From NCBI GenBank assembly GCA_045643145.1, contig JAZUKG010000035.1:1-13543 (forward strand): 13,543 nucleotides of DNA. The letters run 5' to 3'. Position numbers and translations under genes: made by a program. Shown in pieces: positions 6,345 to 13,543 of this stretch. The stretch's first letter is position 1; each line of letters starts with the position of its first letter. Below the pieces are notes generated by a model. It was not told the DNA's origin. It ran no database searches and worked only from the letters and a program-made list of their open reading frames with translations. This DNA comes from SVFI01 sp045643145. GTDB lineage: Bacteria; Bacillota; Clostridia; Lachnospirales; Lachnospiraceae.

Positions 6345-7622
6345 TTAAGATTCTTCGTTGGTTTCTACTGTAACAGACAGCCCTTCCTTGGCCAAGGTCT
6401 GGAAAAAGCATTTTTGAATGCTGTGATCCGTAAGCTTGGAGCTGATGGTAAAAATCAAATGATTCTGATACGTACAAACAGTTGCCTTCATATTTTGTCC
6501 CTTGGTCATACTTAAAGTAGCCGTAAAATTTAAAATATACGGTTCATAAGCCTGCTTGACTGCAATTCTTCCGAGATTGGTTACAGTGGAAGTATTCGCC
6601 AGTGCAGAACCGTGATATACCCATTTCATTGCAATATTTTTAATAAAGAGAGGAACCATTCGAAGTACCATATTCTTCTGATTCGATACATTATAACTAA
6701 TCAGCTGATCCATATGCTCCTTGGTAAGCTGCGACTTCAGACTTTCATCCACGATATGAATCACATCATCCAGTGAATATTCCTTTTCCCTGGCTTCAAA
6801 TACTGCTGCCGTCATCGCAAAGAAATTTTTCATGGTGATCGACTCATAATACGGTCTTAGATTTACCGGCACACAAATGCTGACCGGTTTTTCACTCGGC
6901 TGTTTATGCAGATGCTCTTTGTAAATACTATAAGTATACACACCCACCAGGAAGGTATTCACACTGACATTTTTACTTTTTGCCACCTTTTTTACCTGAT
7001 CCGCATCCATATATCCGTGCATAACAGACAAGGCTCCCTTGGGAAGAAACTCCCCGCCAAGCTCTACCGCTCTTTGCGTTTTATATTTTTTGTGCGGGAT
7101 GTTTCCCGGATAATTTTTCAGATAACTGTCTTCTTTATTTAACGAGGTATCGCTGCAAAGCTTTTCCCCCATTTTTTGCATCAAATCTTCATTGGTCAGT
7201 CTCAAATACTGATAGACCAGTTCACGTAAAAAGGTAAAGGCTCCCATTCCGTCCGTCAAAACATGGAACACTTCTAAATTGATACGTGTTTTGTGATACG
7301 TCACACGAAACATATATCCGTTGTTCTGATGATCCTCTATATAACGACACGGATAATAGATTTCCTCTCTGACTGCCGGTGCCGGACGCGTATTGGTTTC
7401 AAAATAATACCAGAACATTCCTCGCCTTATTCTGGCATGAAAAATATCAAACTGAGGCAGAGTCCAATTGAGTGCCTCCTGGAGTTTATCCGGCTGTATT
7501 TCCTGTGTTAATGTCACTGAAATACGATATACACTGCTTCGGCTTTCACTGGCAATCACCGGAAATAAAAGCGCTGTATTATCCAGTTTGTCCCATTTCA
7601 TTTCTTTTTCTGTTAAACCCAT
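6345..7622 (-). CDS. Condensation / alcohol acetyltransferase-like acyltransferase
   Basis: A 425-residue protein of the CoA-dependent acyltransferase superfamily (condensation, PapA and alcohol acetyltransferase fold). The catalytic HxxxDG motif is HVLTDG (120-125), inside NLEVFHVLTDGMGAFTFL. A later segment, CVPVNLRPYYESITMKNFF, resembles the conserved bridge of these enzymes, and STVTNLGRI near the C-terminus matches the usual SN-LG strand. No signal peptide or membrane helix is apparent, so it is likely cytosolic or bound to its membrane-protein neighbour. Acceptor and donor are unknown; there are no carrier-protein or NRPS modules around it. It lies 26 bases after the GTPase gene with TTGGAGA as ribosome binding site, and 21 bases before the DUF6320 gene. 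Confidence 0.85.
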   Translation of the reverse strand: MGLTEKEMKWDKLDNTALLFPVIASESRSSVYRISVTLTQEIQPDKLQEALNWTLPQFDIFHARIRRGMFWYYFETNTRPAPAVREEIYYPCRYIEDHQNNGYMFRVTYHKTRINLEVFHVLTDGMGAFTFLRELVYQYLRLTNEDLMQKMGEKLCSDTSLNKEDSYLKNYPGNIPHKKYKTQRAVELGGEFLPKGALSVMHGYMDADQVKKVAKSKNVSVNTFLVGVYTYSIYKEHLHKQPSEKPVSICVPVNLRPYYESITMKNFFAMTAAVFEAREKEYSLDDVIHIVDESLKSQLTKEHMDQLISYNVSNQKNMVLRMVPLFIKNIAMKWVYHGSALANTSTVTNLGRIAVKQAYEPYILNFTATLSMTKGQNMKATVCTYQNHLIFTISSKLTDHSIQKCFFQTLAKEGLSVTVETNEES

Positions 7623-7648
7623 AAATTCTCCAATTACTATTTTCCGAT

Positions 7649-10270
7649 TTATTCGGATAAATAATCCGTGCGCAGGGATTGTTTTACCCTGTCGACATCC
7701 TCCTTCAGCATACGTGCTGACAGAAGCTTACAGCCGTCTCCAAATACGATTAACTGTATCAATCCGTCCGATGTAGCAACGGTTACATCATAATCCTTTC
7801 CCATGGCATGGGCTGTCTTTTCAATATACTGGTCTGCGGTTTCCGCTTCCTTGGTATAAACCACATCAATGTTGTGATAGCTTTGCATCTGACCGATATT
7901 GCCTTTGACACGATATGCATCAAAAACCAGTATCAGATGACTGCCTATCATAGCCTGATAATCACACATGATATCTTTTAGCTTATCTCTGGCTGCATCA
8001 ATGTTGTCCTTTGCTAACTCTTTTAGTTCATCCCAGGCAAAAACAATATTATAACCATCTACCAACAGATAGCTTTCTTTCTTTACCTGTTTCTTTTTCT
8101 TTGTTTTGTATTCCGTCTCACCGTAATCTCTGGCTCTTCTGACTACTCGGCGGTTTTGAAGACTCCTGTCTTTAATCGGTCCGTAGGTCTTTTCAAAAAT
8201 CTCCATCAGGTCATTATCTTCCTGACCGAATTTTTTCTCCTTTGTATTTCGGCTTTCATGTCTCTCTCTCAGCCCCATCAGATATGCTTCATCAAATTCC
8301 TGTGTTTTTGCCTTGAGAACACTTTCCACATGCATATAATCAAAAACTTCATCCCAGCTGACCACAAAACCACTTCCGTTTGCACAGAACACAGAGTCCG
8401 GAGTGTTTCTCAAATCATGCAGCGGATTATAGCGTCTTTGCTCGATGACCTCCTCGGTATTATGACACTTATCATAACCGGCAAACTGTAAAAAGATTCT
8501 GCCTCGTCCCTTAGAAAAGGCTGCCAGTTCCTTGGCATAATTTCGAATAGTCGCTACCGGTGCCACGCCGCTTAAAGTAGCTGTATCCATCGTCTGATTC
8601 GGAGTATCGGATTTTCCTCCCATCTTTTCGATGTCTGTCATAACACGGCCGATCAGCTCTCTGTCGACTTCGATACGGAACGCAAAATATGGCTCCAACA
8701 ATATCGATTCCGCCTGCATCAGGCCCTGTCTGATTGCTCGGTAGGTTGCCTGTCTAAAGTCGCCGCCTTCCGTATGCTTGGTATGTGCTCGTCCGCCGGC
8801 AACCGTAATTCTCATATCTGTAATCGGAGAGCCTGTTAATACACCTCTGTGTATTCTCTCTCCCAAGTGCTCATAAATCAATCTCTGCCAGTTCAGACTC
8901 AACACATCCTGACTGACACCCAGTTTAAACTCCAGTCCGCTTCCTCTGGGCAAAGGTTCCATCAACAAATGTACTTCTGCATAGTGTCTGAGAGGTTCAA
9001 AATGACCAACACCTTCCACGAGTCCATTAATTGTTTCCTGATATACGACCTTGCCCTCCGCAAAGCCGATTTCATATCCAAAGCGTTCCAAAACAATGGT
9101 TTTCAGAACTTCTATCTGTACATCTCCCATCAGCTGTACACAAAGCTCACCCAGTTCTTCGTCCCAGGCTACCATGATTTCAGGATTTTCTTCTTCAATC
9201 ACCTTGAGATCAGACAGTACACCGGCTGCATCTTTTTCTTTCGGCCAGTTTACTCGATAGGACAGAACCGGAGTCAGAATCGGTTTGGAACTGAGTCGAA
9301 GGCTCCCCATTCCGTCACCGGCCTTTGTCTGCGTAAGTCCAGTTAAGGCTACTACCCATCCGGCATTTGCTGTCTCTGTCAGTTCATACTTATCTCCTTG
9401 ATAAATACGAATCTGATTGATCTTTTCTTCTTTTTCCCAGCCCTCTTCAAAAAGCTGCTGCTTTACACTGAGACTTCCGCCTAATATTTTAACATGTGTT
9501 AATCTGGCGCCCTGTTCATCACGGGTTATTTTGATTACGGTAGCTGCAAATTCCTGCGGATAAGAAGGATACAGCATATAATCCGCCAGACTATCCATAA
9601 ATTCGTCCACACCGAAATCCTTTAGTGCTGAGCCGAAAAAGCACGGAAACAGTTTACGACCTGCCACCAGCTTTGCAATGACATCCTCATCCAGAATTCC
9701 TTCTTCTAAAAAGGTCTCTAAAAGATTTTCATCACACATGGCTACACTTTCCCAAAAGACATCCGGACTTTCTGCTTTGAGTCCGAAGTCTATACATTCC
9801 GAAGAAAGATTTGTGTGCAGGGAATCCATCACAGCCTGTCTGTCAGCTGTAATCTGGTCCATTTTATTTACAAAAATAAAGGTGGGAATCTGGTACTCTT
9901 CGAGAAGCTTCCAGAGCGTTTGGGTATGACTTTGCACTCCGTCAGAACCGCTCACTACCAAAATAGCATAATCCAGTGCCATCAGGTTACGCTCCATTTC
10001 AGCAGAAAAGTCCACATGTCCCGGTGTATCTAATAAGGTTATATTTTTATCTTTTAGTTTGATCTGCGCCTGCTTGGAAAATATGGTAATACCACGTTCT
10101 CATTCCATTTGATCTGTATCCATAAAGGAATCTCCGTGGTCCACACGTCCCACCTTTCGAATGGCGCCGTTTTTATATAATAAAAGCTCGGATAAGGTAG
10201 TTTTACCTGCATCTACATGAGCTAATATTCCGATTGTAATACTATCTGATATTTTGTGAGTCTGACTCAT
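7649..10270 (-). pseudogene. TetM/EF-G-like ribosomal GTPase fused to a YacP/Rae1-like NYN nuclease domain, broken by one in-frame TGA
   Basis: Ignoring the TGA at 10100-10102 (codon 57), one 873-codon frame runs from the ATG at 10268-10270 (site AAGGGA, about 7 bases upstream) to a TAA. The GTPase domain has the P-loop AHVDAGKT (17-24), G2 RGIT (59-62), G3 DTPGH (81-85) and G4 NKMD (135-138); EF-G-like domains II to V follow, with a TetM-like domain IV. A basic linker then leads to a C-terminal NYN/PIN-like domain (about 732-873) resembling YacP/Rae1, with the acidic active-site candidates Asp738 (LLVDGYN), Asp784 (VFDAYR), Asp813 (ADQYIE) and Asp835 (TSDG). The expected role is a translational GTPase acting at the ribosomal A site, possibly delivering mRNA cleavage; tetracycline resistance is not implied. 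The stop falls where TetM has Arg (LERQRGIT), so CGA or AGA to TGA is the simplest cause. Without readthrough only a 56-residue stub is made; restarts downstream would lack the P-loop. Confidence 0.85.
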
Positions 10271-10305
10271 TCTTTTTCCCTTTTCTTGGTATGCCAAGCT
10301 TTTTC

Positions 10306-11115
10306 TTATTTTTCACATCTTAAAATATCTACGGTATGTGAACTGGCTCCTATCAAATCCATTCTTTCACAGGTTGCCAGATGATACTGAATAAAGTAAT
10401 CAAACTCTTCTTCAGACATGGCATTGATAATTGGTCGCATATGATCTGCCGGACCGTCTGCTGCGATAATCTGTTCTCTTTTCAGACCAGCGTCCCGGTT
10501 CAGGGCATCTATTTCCTCTATACGCACGACATCGTATAATGTATTTGCTTCCTTGGTACAATGGAAATCCTCTGTCAAAAGGCCGTTTTTCATACTCTCT
10601 ACTATATGTCCCTCTCGAAACGCATAAGTCAGCACACTGTATTCATTCATGCAATAAGCTACCAGAATATATCCGCCCTCTTTGGTTACACGTTTTGCTT
10701 CAGTTAATGCTTTGACTTTTTCATCCCATTCATGAAGATGATACATCGGTCCGAACACGAGTGTGAAATCAAAGCTGTTGTCCTCAAATCGTTTCAGTTT
10801 TAACGCATTTCCCTGATATGCCTTGATATTGGCATTCTTCTTTTTCAAGACACCGAGGTTGCTTTTAACCAGCTCTACCGCTGTCACATCATATCCTTTT
10901 TCACTGATGGCTACGCTGTATCTTCCGGTACCGGCACCAACATCGAGGACCTTGATCTGCGATGGGGATACTCCCTTTGCATCACACAAAGCTTCCAGGT
11001 ATTTCATAATATATTGCATGGAGGTCACAAACTCGACTCTGCCATGTCTCGATAACAGTCTTCTATCTTCATTAAATTTGTTATAATAGGCAACTAACTC
11101 TTCTACCTTTGCCAT
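10306..11115 (-). CDS. Class I SAM-dependent methyltransferase
   Basis: A 269-residue cytosolic methyltransferase of the Rossmann class. Motif I is VLDVGAGTG (56-64), the acidic ribose-binding residue is Glu81 in VTAVEL, motif II is close to YQGNALKLK, and FDFTLVFGPMYHL forms the strand IV region. The substrate is unknown; FGPMYHL and the long C-terminal part resemble small-molecule or uncharacterised enzymes more than rRNA methyltransferases. The ATG at 11113-11115 follows AGGA by seven bases. In-frame upstream starts at 11307 or 11211 would run through the mscL terminator and a GC-rich patch without a ribosome binding site, so they are rejected. It is the first gene of the four-gene unit, 35 bases before the GTPase gene. 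A role in modifying a translation component is speculative. Confidence 0.85.
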   Translation of the reverse strand: MAKVEELVAYYNKFNEDRRLLSRHGRVEFVTSMQYIMKYLEALCDAKGVSPSQIKVLDVGAGTGRYSVAISEKGYDVTAVELVKSNLGVLKKKNANIKAYQGNALKLKRFEDNSFDFTLVFGPMYHLHEWDEKVKALTEAKRVTKEGGYILVAYCMNEYSVLTYAFREGHIVESMKNGLLTEDFHCTKEANTLYDVVRIEEIDALNRDAGLKREQIIAADGPADHMRPIINAMSEEEFDYFIQYHLATCERMDLIGASSHTVDILRCEK

Positions 11116-11202
11116 CGTAATTTCCTGCTTTTCTAATCTATATTTTTCTGACAAACATTTTTGATGAATCTGCGATGTCTTTTGCAATTCTTTTGATTGC
11201 AC

Positions 11203-11234
11203 TGCCGGCATGGCCCCGCGACGCCGGACCGCGG
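11203..11234 (-). repeat. GC-rich palindromic patch upstream of the methyltransferase gene
   Basis: A strongly GC-rich block interrupts AT-rich intergenic DNA. It holds the palindromes CCGCGG (11229-11234) and GCCGGC (11204-11209). On the minus strand CCGCG can pair with CGCGG five pairs deep, and alternatively CCGGC with GCCGG; the second stem uses bases in the loop of the first, so the two compete or form a pseudoknot. It lies just after the mscL terminator and about 90 bases before the methyltransferase start. Confidence 0.45.
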
Positions 11235-11239
11235 TAAAT

Positions 11240-11281
11240 AAAAAAACACCCTGCCAATAGTATAACCTATCGACAGGGTGT
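11240..11281 (-). terminator. Rho-independent terminator after mscL
   Basis: A 15-pair stem with a few G-U or non-canonical steps (ACACCCTG closing with CAGGGTGT) and a six-base loop is followed by six T on the minus strand. It starts 16 bases beyond the mscL stop, so the methyltransferase operon probably has its own promoter downstream of it. Confidence 0.88.
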
Positions 11282-11296
11282 TTTGGAAGTCTTTTC

Positions 11297-11707
11297 TTAT
11301 TCTTCAATTACAGATGTACAATGTGGGCATCTGGTAGCTTCGATATCAATTTCGCTCTTGCAGTAAGGGCATTTCTTTGTTGTAGGAGCAGCCGGAGCTT
11401 CTTCCTTTTTACCAATTGACATTAACTTATTAAGACCCTTCATTAAAAGGAAAATAATAAATGCCATAATAATGAAATTGATTACTGCTGTAATAAATGC
11501 GCCGTAGTCAATATAGTTGTCACCAAGTAAATGAATTTTACCCTGAACTTCTGCGCCGCCAATACATCCGATGATTGGGTTAATGAAATTTTCTGTTAAT
11601 GCTGTTACGATTCCTGAAAATGCACCACCGATTAATACACCGACAGCCATATCCATTACGTTTCCTTTTAAAGCAAATGCTTTAAACTCTTCTAAAAACT
11701 TTTTCAT
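11297..11707 (-). CDS. mscL: Large-conductance mechanosensitive channel with C-terminal zinc ribbon
   Basis: A 136-residue homopentameric membrane channel that opens under membrane tension to release solutes on osmotic downshock. The N-terminal helix MKKFLEEFKAFALKGNVMD is diagnostic; the first transmembrane helix (about 18-42, AVGVLIGGAFSGIVTAL) and the second (about 69-92) are clear, with a short periplasmic-side loop. In place of the plain helical-bundle tail there is a zinc ribbon, CPYC (113-116) and CPHC (127-130), after an Ala/Pro linker. AAAGGAG lies upstream of the ATG. It is monocistronic with its own promoter and terminator. Confidence 0.96.
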   Translation of the reverse strand: MKKFLEEFKAFALKGNVMDMAVGVLIGGAFSGIVTALTENFINPIIGCIGGAEVQGKIHLLGDNYIDYGAFITAVINFIIMAFIIFLLMKGLNKLMSIGKKEEAPAAPTTKKCPYCKSEIDIEATRCPHCTSVIEE

Positions 11708-11755
11708 TTGTTTCTCCTTTACTTTCTCTTTTTTAGGTTAATCCCTCTGCCTCAT

Positions 11756-11784
11756 AGTATAAAATGAAAGCAGTAAGTTTTCAA
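11756..11784 (-). promoter_or_regulatory. Promoter of mscL
   Basis: The minus strand shows TTGAAA (11779-11784), 17 bases, then TATACT (11756-11761). The -35 starts directly after the stop codon of the YczE-like gene (11785-11787). The leader is about 40 bases. Confidence 0.7.
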
Positions 11785-12405
11785 CTAGTTTTTCTTTTTT
11801 CCGTAGCGAAGCGGAATGGCTACGGTGCGATTAAAAAATGCAATGAGCGGTCCCATAAAAAAGGCAGTTACTAAAGTACCGACTCCGACGGTCGCTCCTA
11901 AAAAGAATCCGACTGCTGTACAGATTACATCTGTTGCGATTCTGCAGTACTGGAATTTTACCTTGCTCTGTTTTTCCGAAATATACAAAGCCACTGCATC
12001 ATAGGTAGATACTCCCATATCTCCTGTAAAATAAAGTGCCGATCCAAAGCACATGATAATGACTGCTACCAATAAAAACAGGCAACGAACCAAAAGAGAC
12101 GGATTTGGAATCAGACGGTTCCATAATGCAGAAGAAAATTCTACTACATATCCCAATAAAAAGATATTAATCATAGTGCCCAGCCAGATTTTCTTTCGGT
12201 CTAAAAAGAAAATAAATACTAACATAATCACATTAATGATGGTATATAAATTTCCGAATCCCATTGAAGTATGTTCCCAAATACCGTGGGCCAGAACCTG
12301 AAACGGATCCATACCAAAATTGGAAAAGTCAAACATACCTACACTGAAACCTGCAACCAATACACCCATAATGGTCATCAAAACTCTTCTTGTCTTTTCA
12401 CTCAT
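11785..12405 (-). CDS. YczE/YyaS/YitT-family integral membrane protein
   Basis: A 206-residue membrane protein with about five hydrophobic helices. The repeated motifs FGMDPFQVLAHGIW (N-terminal half) and MGVSTYDAVALYIS (C-terminal half) are the two copies of the YczE/YitT-type signature, and TVGVGTLVTAFFMGPLIAFF closes the protein. Family function is poorly known; YczE of Bacillus subtilis is needed for bacillaene production. Transport is plausible but unproven. GTGAGGA precedes the ATG. The stop is TAG. No regulator gene is adjacent, unlike many YczE relatives next to GntR/MarR regulators. Confidence 0.88.
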   Translation of the reverse strand: MSEKTRRVLMTIMGVLVAGFSVGMFDFSNFGMDPFQVLAHGIWEHTSMGFGNLYTIINVIMLVFIFFLDRKKIWLGTMINIFLLGYVVEFSSALWNRLIPNPSLLVRCLFLLVAVIIMCFGSALYFTGDMGVSTYDAVALYISEKQSKVKFQYCRIATDVICTAVGFFLGATVGVGTLVTAFFMGPLIAFFNRTVAIPLRYGKKKN

Positions 12406-12420
12406 TTTTCCTCACTCTCT

Positions 12421-12441
12421 GTTCCGATTCCCCGCCGGAAC
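12421..12441 (-). promoter_or_regulatory. Leader stem-loop before the YczE-like gene
   Basis: On the minus strand GTTCCG and CGGAAC form a six-pair stem with a nine-base loop (GCGGGGAAT). It ends about 8 bases before the ribosome binding site, in the transcribed leader. It has no T tract, so it is not a terminator; it could protect the mRNA or modulate translation. Confidence 0.35.
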
Positions 12442-12471
12442 GCTTTTCTGTCTATTTTTTTGCAAACCTTG

Positions 12472-12483
12472 ATTATAATAGCA
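12472..12483 (-). promoter_or_regulatory. Extended -10 promoter of the YczE-like gene
   Basis: The minus strand reads TGC then TATTATAAT, giving either an extended -10 (TGC-TATTAT) or a perfect TATAAT at 12472-12477. Upstream bases at -35 are T-rich without a good TTGACA. The start of transcription would be near 12465, leaving a 60-base leader with the stem-loop. Confidence 0.5.
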
Positions 12484-12525
12484 TACGAAAAATCAAAAAA
12501 ATAGTATAAATCATTCAAAATAATG

Positions 12526-12561
12526 AAAAAAGACTGTACATTCCGTTTGGAATATACAGTC
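12526..12561 (-). terminator. Rho-independent terminator after putP
   Basis: GACTGTATATTCC pairs with GGAATGTACAGTC over 13 pairs (one G-U) around the four-base loop AAAC, followed by six T on the minus strand. The plus strand is also followed by a T-rich run after two bases. It begins 28 bases beyond the putP stop. Confidence 0.9.
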
Positions 12562-12589
12562 CTGTTTTTTTCTTTATACTACCGGCTGA

Positions 12590-13543
12590 TTATTTACCGT
12601 TTACTTCTTCAAATTCCTTGATGATAGATTCATCAGGCTGTGGTGTAGCAAGGCTGACAACTACTACAAATACACAAGCTACGATAAATGCAGGAAGAAG
12701 TTCGTAGATGTTCCATACTCCACCGAGCGGACGAACCAGGTATTTCCATACAAAAATCATAACACCACCTGAAAGCATACCTGCAAGCGCACCGTATTTG
12801 TTGGTTCTCTTCCAGAAAAGTGCAAATAATACAACTGGTCCGAAAGCTGCACCAAATCCTGCCCAAGCAAAGGATACAATTGAAAATACTGAGCTGGATG
12901 GGTCTCTTGCCAAAATAACTGCAAAGATTGCGATTAAGAACAAGGTAACTCGAGCAGCTACGACACCGCTCTTATTCTTCTTTGCCAGGGTTTCACCCAG
13001 CATATCTGATGATACAGCAGAAGCTGCTGCCAAAAGCTGTGAATCTGCAGTTGACATGGTAGAAGCCATGATACCTGCCAAGATAATACCTGCGATCAAT
13101 GCAGGAACGATTCCGCTCTGACTTAATAAATCTGCGATTTTTACAATAACTGTTTCTGAGTTTGATCCCTCTAATACTTCGATGGCATTTACTTTGCTCA
13201 TTCCTAAACCAACTACACCGATGAATACACCGATTGCCATTGAAATAGTAACCCATACAATCGCTACTCTTCTGGCGAGCGGAAGCTTGTTTTCATCTTC
13301 AATGGCCATGAAACGAAGAAGGATATGAGGCATACCAAAATATCCAAGTCCCCATGCCATAGTAGATACGATGGTAATCACTCCATAAGGGGCTGACGAA
13401 GGACTTGCTGCATCATAAGATGTCAGAAGCGAGAAATAACCAGGTAAGGATTTTGCATTGTCAATAACTGCTCCAAATCCGCCTGCTGTATGAATACCAA
13501 ATACCATAACAACTACTAAAGCGATTGTCATAACAATACTCTG
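12590..13543 (-). CDS. putP: Sodium/proline symporter, N-terminus beyond window
   Basis: Sodium-driven proline uptake at the cytoplasmic membrane, solute:sodium symporter family. The visible 317 codons are the C-terminal two thirds of a protein of about 500 residues; the frame is open through the right edge (QSIVMTIAL), so the ATG at 13531 is internal. Family landmarks are GLGYFGMPHILLRF, the MSTADSQLL segment holding the Ser-Thr pair that in E. coli PutP (Ser340, Thr341) binds sodium, and WAGFGAAFGPVVLFALFWKR. About eight hydrophobic helices are visible. The tail ends in a short acidic stretch. Another sodium:solute symporter substrate cannot be excluded, but the two signature segments favour proline. 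Confidence 0.92.
   Translation of the reverse strand, partial: QSIVMTIALVVVMVFGIHTAGGFGAVIDNAKSLPGYFSLLTSYDAASPSSAPYGVITIVSTMAWGLGYFGMPHILLRFMAIEDENKLPLARRVAIVWVTISMAIGVFIGVVGLGMSKVNAIEVLEGSNSETVIVKIADLLSQSGIVPALIAGIILAGIMASTMSTADSQLLAAASAVSSDMLGETLAKKNKSGVVAARVTLFLIAIFAVILARDPSSSVFSIVSFAWAGFGAAFGPVVLFALFWKRTNKYGALAGMLSGGVMIFVWKYLVRPLGGVWNIYELLPAFIVACVFVVVVSLATPQPDESIIKEFEEVNGK

Noticed and set aside
9051..9346. Plus-strand frames antisense to the GTPase gene
   Set aside because: Shadows of a gene with clear family motifs on the minus strand; no ribosome binding sites or domains.
10100..10102. TGA as selenocysteine or as Trp under an altered code
   Set aside because: The site corresponds to Arg in TetM, not Cys; no obvious SECIS-like hairpin was recognised; Trp is encoded by TGG in the genes.
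7649..10270. Calling the GTPase a tetracycline resistance gene
   Set aside because: Similarity to TetM-type proteins is at family level only, with a nuclease-like tail absent from Tet(M)/Tet(O), and the frame is broken; resistance cannot be inferred.

Overview
The window looks like chromosomal DNA of an AT-rich, low-GC Gram-positive anaerobe of the Clostridia, most likely Lachnospiraceae. The reasons are a butyrate-type thiolase, a long-form hibernation factor, an SH3b/NlpC-P60 wall hydrolase, an MscL with a C-terminal zinc ribbon, strong GGAGG ribosome binding sites, and a TetM-like GTPase with a C-terminal NYN domain. I see no tRNA, rRNA, CRISPR array, insertion sequence or phage gene. All genes but one are on the minus strand; the exception is a short-chain dehydrogenase at 4880-5599.

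Layout from left to right. Positions 1-1030 hold the first 343 codons of an acetyl-CoA acetyltransferase (thlA) with its own promoter. Positions 1229-1756 encode long HPF. Positions 1757-2384 are an AT-rich gene-free stretch holding the hpf promoter and three exact DnaA-box sequences. Positions 2385-3602 encode a secreted NlpC/P60 hydrolase whose promoter carries an exact match to the WalR consensus. Positions 3729-4649 encode thioredoxin reductase, divergent from the FabG-like dehydrogenase, with a three-half-site operator candidate between them.

Positions 11115 down to 5613 form one apparent four-gene transcription unit: a SAM-dependent methyltransferase, a TetM/EF-G-like ribosomal GTPase fused to a YacP/Rae1-like NYN nuclease domain, a condensation/alcohol-acetyltransferase-like protein, and a zinc-ribbon six-pass membrane protein (DUF6320 type). 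Gaps are 35, 26 and 21 bases. The GTPase-nuclease gene is interrupted by one in-frame TGA in the switch I/G2 region, where a related motif has Arg, so it is a recent nonsense mutant, a sequence error, or something odder. Positions 11297-11707 encode MscL, 11785-12405 a YczE/YitT-like membrane protein, and 12590-13543 the C-terminal part of a PutP-type sodium/proline symporter.

Most single genes here are housekeeping: butyrate metabolism, ribosome hibernation, wall turnover, redox, osmotic safety valve and proline uptake. The most unusual item is the A-site GTPase plus A-site-nuclease fusion and its operon. The most interesting noncoding items are the DnaA-box cluster far from any dnaA gene, the WalR-type site, and the repeated GTATGAA operator.
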